DNA of 64,000 bases from Prevotella sp. UBA5387 (GTDB lineage Bacteria > Bacteroidota > Bacteroidia > Bacteroidales > Bacteroidaceae), in contig DHOP01000030.1 in NCBI GenBank assembly GCA_002407775.1, positions 115,257 to 179,256 on the forward strand. Reading direction: 5' to 3'. The position numbers and the translations under genes were made by a program. Within the stretch, counting starts at the first letter, position 1; each line of letters opens with the position of its first letter. The notes beneath the pieces are model-generated. The model searched no databases. It had not been told where the DNA came from and worked only from the letters and a program-made list of their open reading frames with translations. Below, in pieces: positions 52,998-62,800 of this stretch.

Positions 52998-55241
52998 ATG
53001 AAAAATGCTTTTACTCTTACCATGTCACATCATACTATTATTTATATGCTGATGAATCGACACATTATTATGTCACTTCTTACATTACTTCCCATGGCTT
53101 CCATGGCTAATAAGATTGAAGTGGTGGTCCATCGCGGTGCCAATGCTCTGGCACCAGAGAACACTATCGTATCAGCTGACTCTGCATTGAAGTATGGGGC
53201 GGCATGGATAGAGGTGGATGTGCGACCAAGCAAAGATGGTGTACTTTTCAATCTTCATGACGAGAAGCTTGATCGTACGACGAATGGAAGTGGGCTGTTA
53301 GCAGAAAAATCGTCAAAGGAAATAGAAAGATTGGACGCTGGAGCGTGGTTCTCTCTACAGTTTCATGGGACACGAATACCCACAATCGCAACCATGCTTG
53401 ACCATTTGAAAGGCAGGGCTAATGTCTTTTTTGATGTAAAGAAAGGTACGTCAGTTGTCCAACTAGTGCGCTTGGTCAGAAAAAGGGGATATGCAAACCA
53501 TAGTTTCTTCTGGTTCGGCGATGACAAAATGCTGCGCGAATTCATTCGCCTAGCGCCCGAAATGAAGATCAAAGTCAATGCTGAGAACATAGAACGGCTT
53601 AAATATTGGCAAAAGATTTGCCATCCGTCTTATGTGGAGATAGCGCCAAAGAATATCACAAATGATTTTATTGACTATTGCCATAGTAACAACATTCTGG
53701 TGATGGCTGCCTGCCAAGAAGATGATACTTCTCAGTTTCAGTTAGTGTTAGATAAGGGGACTGATCTAGTAAACCTTGACCGCCCGGAAATTTTTCAATC
53801 GGTTGATAATGGAACCTATCCCATTATTCATACTCGCGATCTTGAGTTGAATGCCGATGGTAAATTCCTTTGTACTGTTCAGCTCCAGCATGCCATTGAT
53901 TCTATGGCCAACAAAAGATGGGGAACTCTGGTTGTAGACTCTGGTAAATATCTAACTGGTAGCTTGGAATTGAAAACAGGGATTATCCTGCAAATGAATC
54001 GAGGAGCAGAGCTCTTGGGGTCGGCCAATCCCTATGACTATTCTCCGATTACGGCTGATGCCGCGGGAGATGATAAGAGGAATGATAATTCATGTCGTGC
54101 CTTGATCGTGGCCAATGGAGCGTCGCATATCAGTATCCTCGGTGAAGGCATTATTGACGGCAACGGACTACAGCTTGCGTTGAACGCAGACAGTTTGCAT
54201 CATACAGGGGAACTCGTTGACAGGAACTACAACGAGAGACGGCAACGTCCTAGCGAACTTGTAAGGCCCAAACTCATATTCTTTTCTAATTGCGAGAATG
54301 TCCGATTAGATGGCGTGAGATTTCGCAACAGTGCCAATTGGGGATTGTCTTTGGACCGATGCAAGAACATGATTCTAGAAAATCTAGACATTTACAACAG
54401 AGCATACTGGAATAACGATGGTATTGATCTGACAGATTGCGAGAGAGTCATGGTAAGAAGGTGTCAAGTGAATTCTGCTGACGACGGCATCTGCTTGAAG
54501 TCATACCATGCTGACAGCGGTAACAAAGATATCCGTATTACTGATTGCGATGTGCATAGTAGCGCTAGCGCTGTGAAGTTTGGCACTGGATCATGGGGGA
54601 CTTTCCAAGATATTGAAATCGACAATATTCGGATTAAAGACACATTCCGCTCTGCCATCGCCATCGAAAGTGTAGATGGGGCTCAAATCGATAACATATC
54701 TGTACATGACATTCATGCCGTGAACACGGGCAACCCAATATTCATCCGTTTGGGCAATCGTGACGGAGAGCGGAATGGTAGCATTCGTAACGTGGTCATT
54801 CGTCGGCTCTATTGTCAGGTGCCATTTGGTCGACCAGACGAAGCCTACGATCTGCGGGGACCTGAAGTCGACTTCTTTCACAATCCATTTCCAAGCAGTA
54901 TCTGTGGCATTCCAGGTAACAACATTGAGGGAGTGACCATCGAAGATGTAGAAATCAACTACCCTGGTCGTGCCACCAAGGGCATGGCATATATGCCTCT
55001 GTGGCGAGCAAGAGATGTTCCCGAGCAAGTAGATAGCTATCCCGAGTTCTCCATGTTCGGTGAGTTGCCGGCATATGGCTTCTATATAAGGCATGTCCAT
55101 GGCATCACCTTTAGGCGTATCAAACTCTCGTTGACTGACAAAGACTTCCGGCCAGCTTACGTATTGGAGGACGTCAATGGAGCGACCTTTGAGCAAGTGG
55201 ACCCTTATGATATATTCAATGTAAAACCTAGACAAAAGTAA
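52998..55241 (+). CDS. Glycerophosphodiester phosphodiesterase-GH28 fusion protein
   Basis: Secreted two-domain enzyme of 747 residues. After a signal segment (MSLLTLLPMASMA) comes a GDPD domain with its full set of residues: VHRGANALAPENT, EVDVRPSKDG and FNLHDEKLDRTT, the His, Glu and Asp that bind the metal and catalyse. From about residue 285 it becomes a GH28-type beta-helix (AYWNNDGIDLTDC, SADDGICLKS). I used ATG 52998; 53052 also fits, while earlier frames run through the terminator hairpin. GDPD fused to a pectinase-like domain is unusual and suggests a substrate with phosphodiester-linked groups. The next gene starts 8 bp downstream. Confidence 0.85.
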   Translation: MKNAFTLTMSHHTIIYMLMNRHIIMSLLTLLPMASMANKIEVVVHRGANALAPENTIVSADSALKYGAAWIEVDVRPSKDGVLFNLHDEKLDRTTNGSGLLAEKSSKEIERLDAGAWFSLQFHGTRIPTIATMLDHLKGRANVFFDVKKGTSVVQLVRLVRKRGYANHSFFWFGDDKMLREFIRLAPEMKIKVNAENIERLKYWQKICHPSYVEIAPKNITNDFIDYCHSNNILVMAACQEDDTSQFQLVLDKGTDLVNLDRPEIFQSVDNGTYPIIHTRDLELNADGKFLCTVQLQHAIDSMANKRWGTLVVDSGKYLTGSLELKTGIILQMNRGAELLGSANPYDYSPITADAAGDDKRNDNSCRALIVANGASHISILGEGIIDGNGLQLALNADSLHHTGELVDRNYNERRQRPSELVRPKLIFFSNCENVRLDGVRFRNSANWGLSLDRCKNMILENLDIYNRAYWNNDGIDLTDCERVMVRRCQVNSADDGICLKSYHADSGNKDIRITDCDVHSSASAVKFGTGSWGTFQDIEIDNIRIKDTFRSAIAIESVDGAQIDNISVHDIHAVNTGNPIFIRLGNRDGERNGSIRNVVIRRLYCQVPFGRPDEAYDLRGPEVDFFHNPFPSSICGIPGNNIEGVTIEDVEINYPGRATKGMAYMPLWRARDVPEQVDSYPEFSMFGELPAYGFYIRHVHGITFRRIKLSLTDKDFRPAYVLEDVNGATFEQVDPYDIFNVKPRQK

Positions 55242-55249
55242 ATCCAACG

Positions 55250-57772
55250 ATGAGCATGACCACTAATCAATTCCAACACATGCATCGCAATGTCATGGGG
55301 CTACTCTTTCTCCTTATCGGAAGTACAGCCACACTGTCACAGCCTCTCACATCTTGGGTCGATCCAAGGATAGGAAGTGTCGGGGTAGGTCGTGTATTTG
55401 TCGGACCATGCTCTCCCTTCGGCATGGCAAAACCAGGACCAGACTGCATCTCCATGCCCAATGCTGGCTGGGCACCCATGCCAGAGGCAGTGAAAGGGTT
55501 CTCACAAACTCATGTCAGCGGCACTGGCGGTGGTCAGAAATATGGCAATGTGCTCATTCAGCCATTCTGTCAAGGTGACCGTCCCGCCAAGAATCTTCTG
55601 CTTTTGCCCGACAACTCCATTGTCTCTATACCCGTATATGCCGCACAACGCACCAATGAGAATATCAGTCTAGGGTATTATGAGTGCACTTACAACAATG
55701 GCATCCGCACCGAGATTACCGCATCCAATCGTTGCTCACTCTATCGCTTTCATGGTGCCGATGCACTTTTGATAGATGCTGCCTCGTACCTTGGGATGGA
55801 CACCATACCCAATAAGCGTGAGGCACAACAATATGTGAACTCTCAAATCAATATCAATGGGTCTCGAGAGATCAATGGTTTTACAACTATTCGTGGAGGA
55901 TGGAACAACGGTGGACCTTACACCGTCTACTTCTGCCTACAAAGTAATATTCCATTCACTAAACTATCAGGCAACGATGGAAAAACCATTTCTGTCTATT
56001 TCGACAACAAATCCATAGAAATCAAAGTTGGTATTTCATACCTATCTGTGGACCAAGCACGTCAAAACATAGTGGCAAAAGGTTTCTCTAAGCAACTCAA
56101 GGCATTGCGGAAGCAATGGAATACCATGCTCGGCCGCGTAAAATATAAGGGTACCGACAAAGAGATGCGCATGTTCTATACCGCCCTTTACCACACACTC
56201 TTGATGCCTGTGGATAAGACTGGCGAGAACCCTGGTAGGTGGAGCGGTCCATATTATGATGACTTCTATGCCATTTGGGATACCTATCGCACCTCGTTCC
56301 CTTTACTCATGGAGTATTATTCCGACCGTGCGGTGGCAATGATCAACGCCCTGCTCGGTATCTATCAGCACGAAGGCTATTTACCCGATGCACGTAGCGG
56401 TGACTGCAATGGCCGCACCCAGGGAGGGTCCAATGCCGAAGTAGTCATCGCCGAAGCCTTTGCGCGAGGCTTAAAGGGAATTGATTATGATTTCGCACTT
56501 GGGGCTATGGTTAAGGATGCGGATGTTGCGCCCGCCGATGACGAGAAAGAAGGGCGTGGTGGACTGGAGGAATACAACCGCCTCGGTTATGTCCCCTATG
56601 GTATTCCACGAGCAGGAACACGCACCGTAGAGTATAGTTACGATGACTGGTGCATCGCACAAGTCGCTAAAGGATTGGGCCACGATGACCTCTATCAGAA
56701 GTATATGCATCGCTCCACGAACTGGAAGAACCTCTGGCGCAATGACTATGAGTGGCAGGGCATGCGTGGATTTATCCTGCCTCGCGATGCTCAAGGCCAA
56801 TGGCTCGACTCTGTGCCTTGGGGCAAGTCATCGGGTGGGCAGCACGTCATCGCCTACAAACCCGACACGAAGGTGGCTCCTTGGTACATCCCATGGTGGA
56901 GCACGTTCTTCTACGAAGCCCTCTCAGCTGAATATTCGCTAAGCATTCCTCACGACATCCCAGGCTTGATACAGCTTTGTGGGGGCGATTCGGCGTTCCG
57001 ACACAGACTAGATACTTTTTTCGAAAATGGCCATTATAACGTGGGTAACGAGCCAAGCTTTCTCACACCTTACCTTTATCATTATATTGGACGACCAGAT
57101 TTGAGTGCGGATCGAGTTGCTAAAATCGTCAATAACAACTTTTCCGATGCCCCCGATGGACTCCCCGGTAACGATGATAGCGGTGCCATGTCGGCGTGGT
57201 TGCTTTGGGCCATGCAGGGCAGATACCCCGTTGCGGGACAAAACAAATGGCTGGAGATTCCGCCCGTACGCATCGATTCAATAGCCAAAGAGCGGACTAA
57301 GGCCGAAAAGATGACCACGAAGTTACCTATTTCCATCCCAACAGGCACTCCGAGCTATGATGTTCATTTCACCCTTAACCGTCAATACCGCACGGGACCT
57401 CTCCATTATTGGGATACCGAAGAGGGATTGAACTTCATCCTGAATGGTGCGCACTATGTGGAATCGCCGTCGGTTATTGAGCATGCCACCACCTTCTGTT
57501 GGGACAATCCACAAGTGCAAGGAGCACTTTACCATTGCCAAGGCACATTCCTCTCCATCTCACGTGATGCGTATAAGTACCTGCTGACTCATGGTGAAAT
57601 GAATTACGATGGACTCCATTGGCGTGAACTTGATCGCACCAACGACATCATACACGTGCGCTCAGATGTTGATAATTCGGAAATGTGGATTATGCGCGAC
57701 CCCGATTTGCCCCTCGTCAAGCGTATGAAAGGCAATAAACTCGGGATTGACTGGTGGATGTCGCAGACCTAA
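55250..57772 (+). CDS. GH92-family alpha-mannosidase-like glycosidase
   Basis: Secreted, calcium-dependent exo-glycosidase of 840 residues. The N-terminal hydrophobic segment (VMGLLFLLIGSTATLS) is a signal peptide. Family marks are DPRIGSVGVGRVFVGPCSPFG at the start, YHTLLMPVDKTG, DARSGDCNGRTQGGSNAEV and the catalytic aspartate motif GNDDSGAMSAWLLW near residue 640. GH92 enzymes remove terminal alpha-mannose by inversion. The start may also be the ATG at 55280. Adjacent to the GDPD-GH28 gene (8 bp), so the two are probably one transcript. Confidence 0.92.
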   Translation: MSMTTNQFQHMHRNVMGLLFLLIGSTATLSQPLTSWVDPRIGSVGVGRVFVGPCSPFGMAKPGPDCISMPNAGWAPMPEAVKGFSQTHVSGTGGGQKYGNVLIQPFCQGDRPAKNLLLLPDNSIVSIPVYAAQRTNENISLGYYECTYNNGIRTEITASNRCSLYRFHGADALLIDAASYLGMDTIPNKREAQQYVNSQININGSREINGFTTIRGGWNNGGPYTVYFCLQSNIPFTKLSGNDGKTISVYFDNKSIEIKVGISYLSVDQARQNIVAKGFSKQLKALRKQWNTMLGRVKYKGTDKEMRMFYTALYHTLLMPVDKTGENPGRWSGPYYDDFYAIWDTYRTSFPLLMEYYSDRAVAMINALLGIYQHEGYLPDARSGDCNGRTQGGSNAEVVIAEAFARGLKGIDYDFALGAMVKDADVAPADDEKEGRGGLEEYNRLGYVPYGIPRAGTRTVEYSYDDWCIAQVAKGLGHDDLYQKYMHRSTNWKNLWRNDYEWQGMRGFILPRDAQGQWLDSVPWGKSSGGQHVIAYKPDTKVAPWYIPWWSTFFYEALSAEYSLSIPHDIPGLIQLCGGDSAFRHRLDTFFENGHYNVGNEPSFLTPYLYHYIGRPDLSADRVAKIVNNNFSDAPDGLPGNDDSGAMSAWLLWAMQGRYPVAGQNKWLEIPPVRIDSIAKERTKAEKMTTKLPISIPTGTPSYDVHFTLNRQYRTGPLHYWDTEEGLNFILNGAHYVESPSVIEHATTFCWDNPQVQGALYHCQGTFLSISRDAYKYLLTHGEMNYDGLHWRELDRTNDIIHVRSDVDNSEMWIMRDPDLPLVKRMKGNKLGIDWWMSQT

Positions 57773-57962
57773 GACAATATACCAAAGGACTGGAGACATC
57801 GAGATAGCTGAATAATTCACGCCTTCTCGTGTTCTTACGAATTGATGAGCCGTTTATCCTTACGTCTCAGCATGATTGCATGGTTCTATTTTCATATCCT
57901 CAGAAAAGCATGATCTTCCAAAAATAAACGACTGAAAACGAGACAGGTGTCAAATTTTTTAC

Positions 57963-57970
57963 TATATTTG
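57963..57970 (+). promoter_or_regulatory. Promoter -7 element before the small secreted protein
   Basis: TATATTTG fits TAnnTTTG and lies 64 bp before the ATG at 58035. No -33 element seen. Confidence 0.5.
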
Positions 57971-58034
57971 CGTATGAATAGACATTATCTCGATGGCGTC
58001 TTGCATCTACGTCAAACCCTTAATAGCAGATAAA

Positions 58035-58742
58035 ATGAATATGAATTTATCAATGAAAAAACATTTCTCATTACTTCTTTTGATAGCAATGATCACTCCA
58101 TTGTTTGCTATGGCTGCCTCTAACAACGAGGATTCGGTGAAATATGGCAACTTTGTGCGCAACGACCAAACCATCTATTATGGTCTCTTTCATAACATAT
58201 CAGTGACGGTTGACACCAGTAACGGACTTGATGTACCTATCATTTCAATAGCCAATAATGGTACTTCGGAATTTCTTTTTAATCCCAGGAGCATTAGGGC
58301 AAGCGTTTATCATGTAAGTAATTTACCGAAAGAGTTTGCTCATTACATTAATAATTTTATACTCGACAGGGCTGGACTTAGTCAGTTGGATAAGGATTCG
58401 CTGATCATCTACAACTATAACGAATACACGAAGAAGCGCAGTCGCAGTACTTATTGGGCTGATATGTTGAGTGATGCCATCATAGGCCTTGCCTATTCAG
58501 ATGGTTCTGATGCTTCCAAACTTCTCCAATACAAGGCCCAGGAAGACATGGAAGATGCCAAAGTACAAGAAAATAAACGCATCGAGGAAGGCTATTGGCG
58601 TTCTAATACTATCTTCCCGGGCACCTCTCATCAGGGTTTTATAGCGATAAAAAAATTCAAAGGCGACAATCTCGTGCTTGACATTCCTGTGGATGGCACG
58701 GTCTTCCATTTCGAGATTCTACCAGAAAAGTATAGGAAGTAA
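58035..58742 (+). CDS. Secreted protein of unknown function
   Basis: I do not recognise this protein. It has 235 residues from the ATG at 58035 (229 from the ATG at 58053, which also suits). The N terminus is a typical signal peptide (KKHFSLLLLIAMITPLFAMA). The mature part has a beta-rich segment (SVTVDTSNGLDVPIISIANN) followed by a charged helical stretch (QEDMEDAKVQENKRIEEGYW) and a C-terminal beta segment. No catalytic motif or cysteine pair is seen. It lies in the polysaccharide locus with its own promoter, so a role in the envelope or in glycan binding is possible but unproven. Confidence 0.75.
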   Translation: MNMNLSMKKHFSLLLLIAMITPLFAMAASNNEDSVKYGNFVRNDQTIYYGLFHNISVTVDTSNGLDVPIISIANNGTSEFLFNPRSIRASVYHVSNLPKEFAHYINNFILDRAGLSQLDKDSLIIYNYNEYTKKRSRSTYWADMLSDAIIGLAYSDGSDASKLLQYKAQEDMEDAKVQENKRIEEGYWRSNTIFPGTSHQGFIAIKKFKGDNLVLDIPVDGTVFHFEILPEKYRK

Positions 58743-58938
58743 GGGTCCCCTGCCTCTAAAATGAGTAACTTTCTCCTAACCTTACTTTTTGACACATTGC
58801 TCAAGAAATCATTTTTCGTTTAACAAATTGATTTCTATTTTTTGCACGATTTTTTGCTGATTCTAACTCTTCTTGTAGCTTGGATGGGGGCGTTATACCT
58901 TGTTTCGAGAGTCAGATATTGCTAACTGAGGTGCGATA

Positions 58939-59048
58939 ACGGTCGAATGGCAGGACGTCCGCGCCGTAGACGCATCGTCATTAGGCTGTAGAGACACCAT
59001 GGTTACGGCCTAACCGCACCGCCATGACGGCCTAATCGCGGAGCCAAT
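58939..59048. repeat. Degenerate 22-bp-period tandem array
   Basis: Five units at 58939, 58961, 58983, 59005 and 59027. The last two share ACGGCCTAAYCGC. Across all five, G at unit position 3, A at 8 and C at 13 are invariant. The sequence differs from the arrays at 14100 and 44084, but the period is the same, and CTGTAG again appears in it (58986). Confidence 0.55.
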
Positions 59049-59337
59049 TATTTGCAAAGATTTTTTGATTAATTTACGAAACACGTATGTATCTGATGTA
59101 CAAACTGTTGCATATCTATCTTCAAATTCGCGTACTTTGAGCCGGGCATTTACGTTTTCAAAAGAAAAGATTCTCAGCACAGGTCGTTTTGACACGATGA
59201 TAGATAAATGGCGAATGTTCCTATCGATGTGATCGCAGATGGACTAGTAGTTGATAGATGATAGAATGGAACGTGCGCTTTTTATCGTTCCCTATGTCTT
59301 TGTACCCTTAAAACCTAGTGCATTGGTTATTTTTCCT

Positions 59338-59345
59338 TATCTTTG
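59338..59345 (+). promoter_or_regulatory. Promoter -7 element upstream of the MITE
   Basis: TATCTTTG, perfect -7 match. The insertion of the MITE begins 24 bp downstream, so a transcript from here to the gene at 59865 would carry the whole element in its leader. Confidence 0.55.
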
Positions 59346-59355
59346 CGACAATGTT

Positions 59356-59368
59356 CGTTACGAAATAT
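59356..59368. repeat. Target-site duplication, left copy
   Basis: CGTTACGAAATAT directly beside the left inverted repeat of the MITE. One base differs from the right copy. Confidence 0.75.
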
Positions 59369-59727
59369 TTAGTGTCCGGTAAAGATAGGAGTGCTTTCTT
59401 TAGCTTAGTGCCAAAGGCACTACATATTTATAACCGAGGACAAAGTCCCCGGACTACATGCCTTAACAAACTTCAGTGCCAACAGGTACTGCATATAGTG
59501 AGAACGACTGATTATCAAACATGTGCAGTACCTATTGGCACTGATAAATCATCTGTCATGAGTCCACGGACTTTGTCCGCGGTTACGAATATTCAGCACC
59601 TATCGGTGCTGTTGCTACTCTTTATGGATAACATTATGACAAGCAAGCCCCTGTGCTATAGGATATATCATAATATCCTGAAATTCGGTATTTTACTGAA
59701 GTATATAGATAGTTTACCAGACACTAA
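59369..59727. mobile_element. 359-bp MITE with terminal inverted repeats and internal palindrome
   Basis: Terminal inverted repeats TTAGTGTCYGGTAAA lie at 59369-59383 and 59713-59727 (14 of 15 match). They are flanked immediately by 13-bp direct repeats, CGTTACGAAATAT (59356-59368) and CATTACGAAATAT (59728-59740), 12 of 13 matching, the size expected from an IS4-family transposase. The interior (about 59405-59615) is an imperfect palindrome with nested hairpins such as AGTGCCAAAGGCACT and a GGACAAAGTCC-type stem on each side. It has no transposase gene, so it depends on a relative elsewhere. Confidence 0.85.
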
Positions 59728-59740
59728 CATTACGAAATAT
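59728..59740. repeat. Target-site duplication, right copy
   Basis: CATTACGAAATAT directly beside the right inverted repeat. It is half of the perfect palindrome ATTACGAAATATTTCGTAAT at 59729-59748, probably the original target. Confidence 0.75.
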
Positions 59741-59864
59741 TTCGTAATCAATATCGTCTATTATGGAGAATCCTTTTAAGTTCGGTACGCTAGTGCGTAC
59801 CTTAAATATGGACACAAGAGGTGAAAGGGTATGTGGTGAAGATACGAAATATCTTGCAAGCACG

Positions 59865-62800
59865 ATGATACGGAAGACGTTGCTTGCTTTTTTGCTTCTG
59901 TTTCTCTTTGTTCTCACCACCTTTGCTCAGCGTACCGATGAGCAGTTGGGGGGTGTCTATTATGCCTATCCAGTACCAAAGCCCATCTCAGCCGCCGCTG
60001 TTCCCTCTGGCTACACTCCCATATATCTGAGCCATTACGGCCGTCACGGCTCAAGGTGGCTACCAAGCGATAGTCGCTACGAGTGGGTATTGACCCAGTT
60101 TTCCGATAAGCAGAATCTCACAAAACTAGGTCGTAGAACATACAAGAAACTACAAAAAGTATGGGGTAACGCACGTGGCAATGGAGGAAAGCTAACATCC
60201 TTAGGTGCAAAACAGCAACGTGGATTGGCCCAGCGTATGGTGATGCGCTTCCCACTATTGCTTAAGGCTGGTACCGAAGTAGAGGCACGCTCAAGCGTAG
60301 TGGATCGATGTCGCAAAAGCATGCTGGCTTTTGGCGAAGAGATAAAACAAAGATTACCTGATGCTCAGGTCTCCATGGTGACAGATTCTGCTGATATGAG
60401 CTGGATGAGCTATGACTCTCCGGACGAGATGTTACTCTCGATGGAAACACAGGTGCCACTAACTGTGTCCACGGATGCATTCATGGCACGGCTCTTCAAA
60501 CATCCTTCCAAGGTGACAAATGCCGAGCGACTCTTTACCGAAATACATACCATTGCCTCCGACATGCAAAATATCGAAGAACTGAAACTATCGCTTTTCG
60601 ACATCTTCACACGCAAAGAGATAGAGGCTATCTACCGACAAAACTGTGCAAAGATGTGGCATCAGAATGGATATGATGCCGCAAACCACGGTATTCCTGC
60701 TCAGTCGGCAGCAACGTTATGGCAGAATATCGTATCTAGAGCCGACTCCGCGCTCTCTACCGGAACACCATCTGCCAATCTACGGTTTGGTCACGATACC
60801 GCACTCTACCGCTTATTGAGTCTTCTTGGAATTGACCTTGGTAGCTCTGATGGTATAAATGGACCGCTTGATGAAATTGTTCCTATGGCCGCCAACCTCC
60901 AGATGCTGTTTTGCAAAAACAATGACGGTAACGTCATCGTGGGGCTTTGGCTCAATGAGAAGCCTATAACTCTACCAGCTTTGCAACCGGTTGTCACGAC
61001 GAATGGGCAGCCATGGTATAGCTGGGAAGGTATGAAGGCGCATTATCAGCACTTCATCGACCGCCAGTTGTGGACAGAGCGCACACGCGCCATCAACACT
61101 TTGGTGGGCACCGCCTATGCCGTTACCCCATCGGCAGGTCGCTATGGGAAAGGCTCCGAGGAACATGGGCAGACCATTCCTGCCGTGCTGGAACCCCATG
61201 GACAGACTTTCTGGACACCACAGACACGCGACACCGAACTGAAATGCATTGCACCCTACTATTACCCCGACTCCCTACTCCAAGGATTTCGTGGCAGTCA
61301 TTGGCTTGTCGGTGGCTGCACTCAAGACTATGGGTCATTTACTTTGATGCCGATGACAGGAAATCTACGTCTAAAACCTACCGAGCGCGCCACTCGATTC
61401 AACCATAATGACGAGCTAGCACATCCATATTATTACGGTGTTTACTTACCCGACGAGCATCTCATGACCGAGATGACGGGGCGAAGCCATAGTGCCATAT
61501 TCCGCTTTATACCCGACAAGGACGGAGAGTTGCATATCGCGGTGAACCCAAACAGCGACGAGGGAGAGGGATTTGTGACTGTCGACACCGTGCGCAACTG
61601 CATCTGGGGTTACAATCCTGTGCATCGCATCTATCAAGGTTGGGGCGAAAAGGCTGGCTTTAGCGGGTGGTTTGTAGTGCAATTACAAAAGCCTATCCAT
61701 TCGTTTGGCGTTCGTGATACCGTGGCATACGTATCAATGGATGTCCATGCAGGGGAGATGGTTCTGGCTAAGGCAGCAACCAGCTTCACCGATCTACAAG
61801 GGGCATGGGACAATCTTCAAGCAGAAATACCCTCATGGGACTTCTTAGGCACACGCCTCGCACTCGATAGCATTTGGCAACGACAGCTACAGACCATAGA
61901 GGTTGAGAGCAATGACAAGGCAGCGGTGAATCAATTCTATGGTGCACTCTACCATGCTAGTTTCTTGCCACGCACCATGAGCGATGTGGAGAAGGCACCA
62001 AATGGAGCTCGCTATCCCTTATTTGCCAATGAAAACATTATCCGAACACTTCAGAAACCTGTCTATGGGGACTTCAGTATGTGGGATATTTATCGGGCGC
62101 AACTGCCTTTGCTCAACATCATTGATTCCAAACGAACATCCGACATGATGTCTTCCTTAGCGAATATGTACTTCGCTGGTGGTTGGATGCCTATTTTCCC
62201 TTGCTGGAATTCGTACACAGCAGCGATGATTGGCGACCATACCGGTTCGGCCATTGCCGATGCCACGGTGAAGGGAGTAAATGGTTTCGACTTGAAGTTG
62301 GCCTATGAAGGATTATGGCAAAACGCCTTTGAGAGTCCCCAAACGATGGAGGAATATCGTAACGGAATGGGTCGACGCGCACTGAAAAGTTATTTGCGCT
62401 ATGGTTATATTCCTTTGGAAGACAGTGTTAATGAGGCTTTCCACACCCAAGAACAGGTTTCAAGAACTTTAGAATATGCCTATGACGACTTCTGTGTGGC
62501 ACAGGTAGCCAAGGCATTGGGGCAGAAGAATGACTATAACGCACTGATGAAACGCGCAAAAAACTGGCGAAACGTCATCAATCCCAACACGGGTTGGGCT
62601 GATGGACGGTATAAGAGCGGAAAATGGTTAGGCAATAACGACATCACCCATCGTGTGCCTTTCATCACCGAAGGTGCCGTCATCCACTATAGTTTCTATG
62701 TGCCTCACGATGTGTATGGCCTTATGTCGGCTATGGGAGGCAGACAAAAGTTTATATCAAAGTTGGATACTCTATTTGGATATACAGACGATTCGACAAA

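Larger units (their letters stand above)
58743..59864. other. 1.1-kb intergenic region before the phosphatase-GH92 gene
   Basis: No gene that I can support. It holds a degenerate 22-bp-period array (58939-59048), a promoter (59338-59345), a 359-bp MITE with flanking duplication (59356-59740), a 20-bp perfect palindrome (59729-59748) and a small hairpin GGTACGC/GCGTACC (59784-59801). Open frames crossing it are chance frames in the MITE. Confidence 0.7.

Noticed and set aside
59318..59779. Open frame of 153 codons on the plus strand
   Set aside because: It runs through the MITE and both flanking repeats; the translation follows the palindromic DNA and has no protein features.
59763..59864. 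34-codon N-terminal extension of the phosphatase-GH92 protein
   Set aside because: The signal peptide begins at the ATG at 59865; the extension has no conserved sequence and includes a hairpin.
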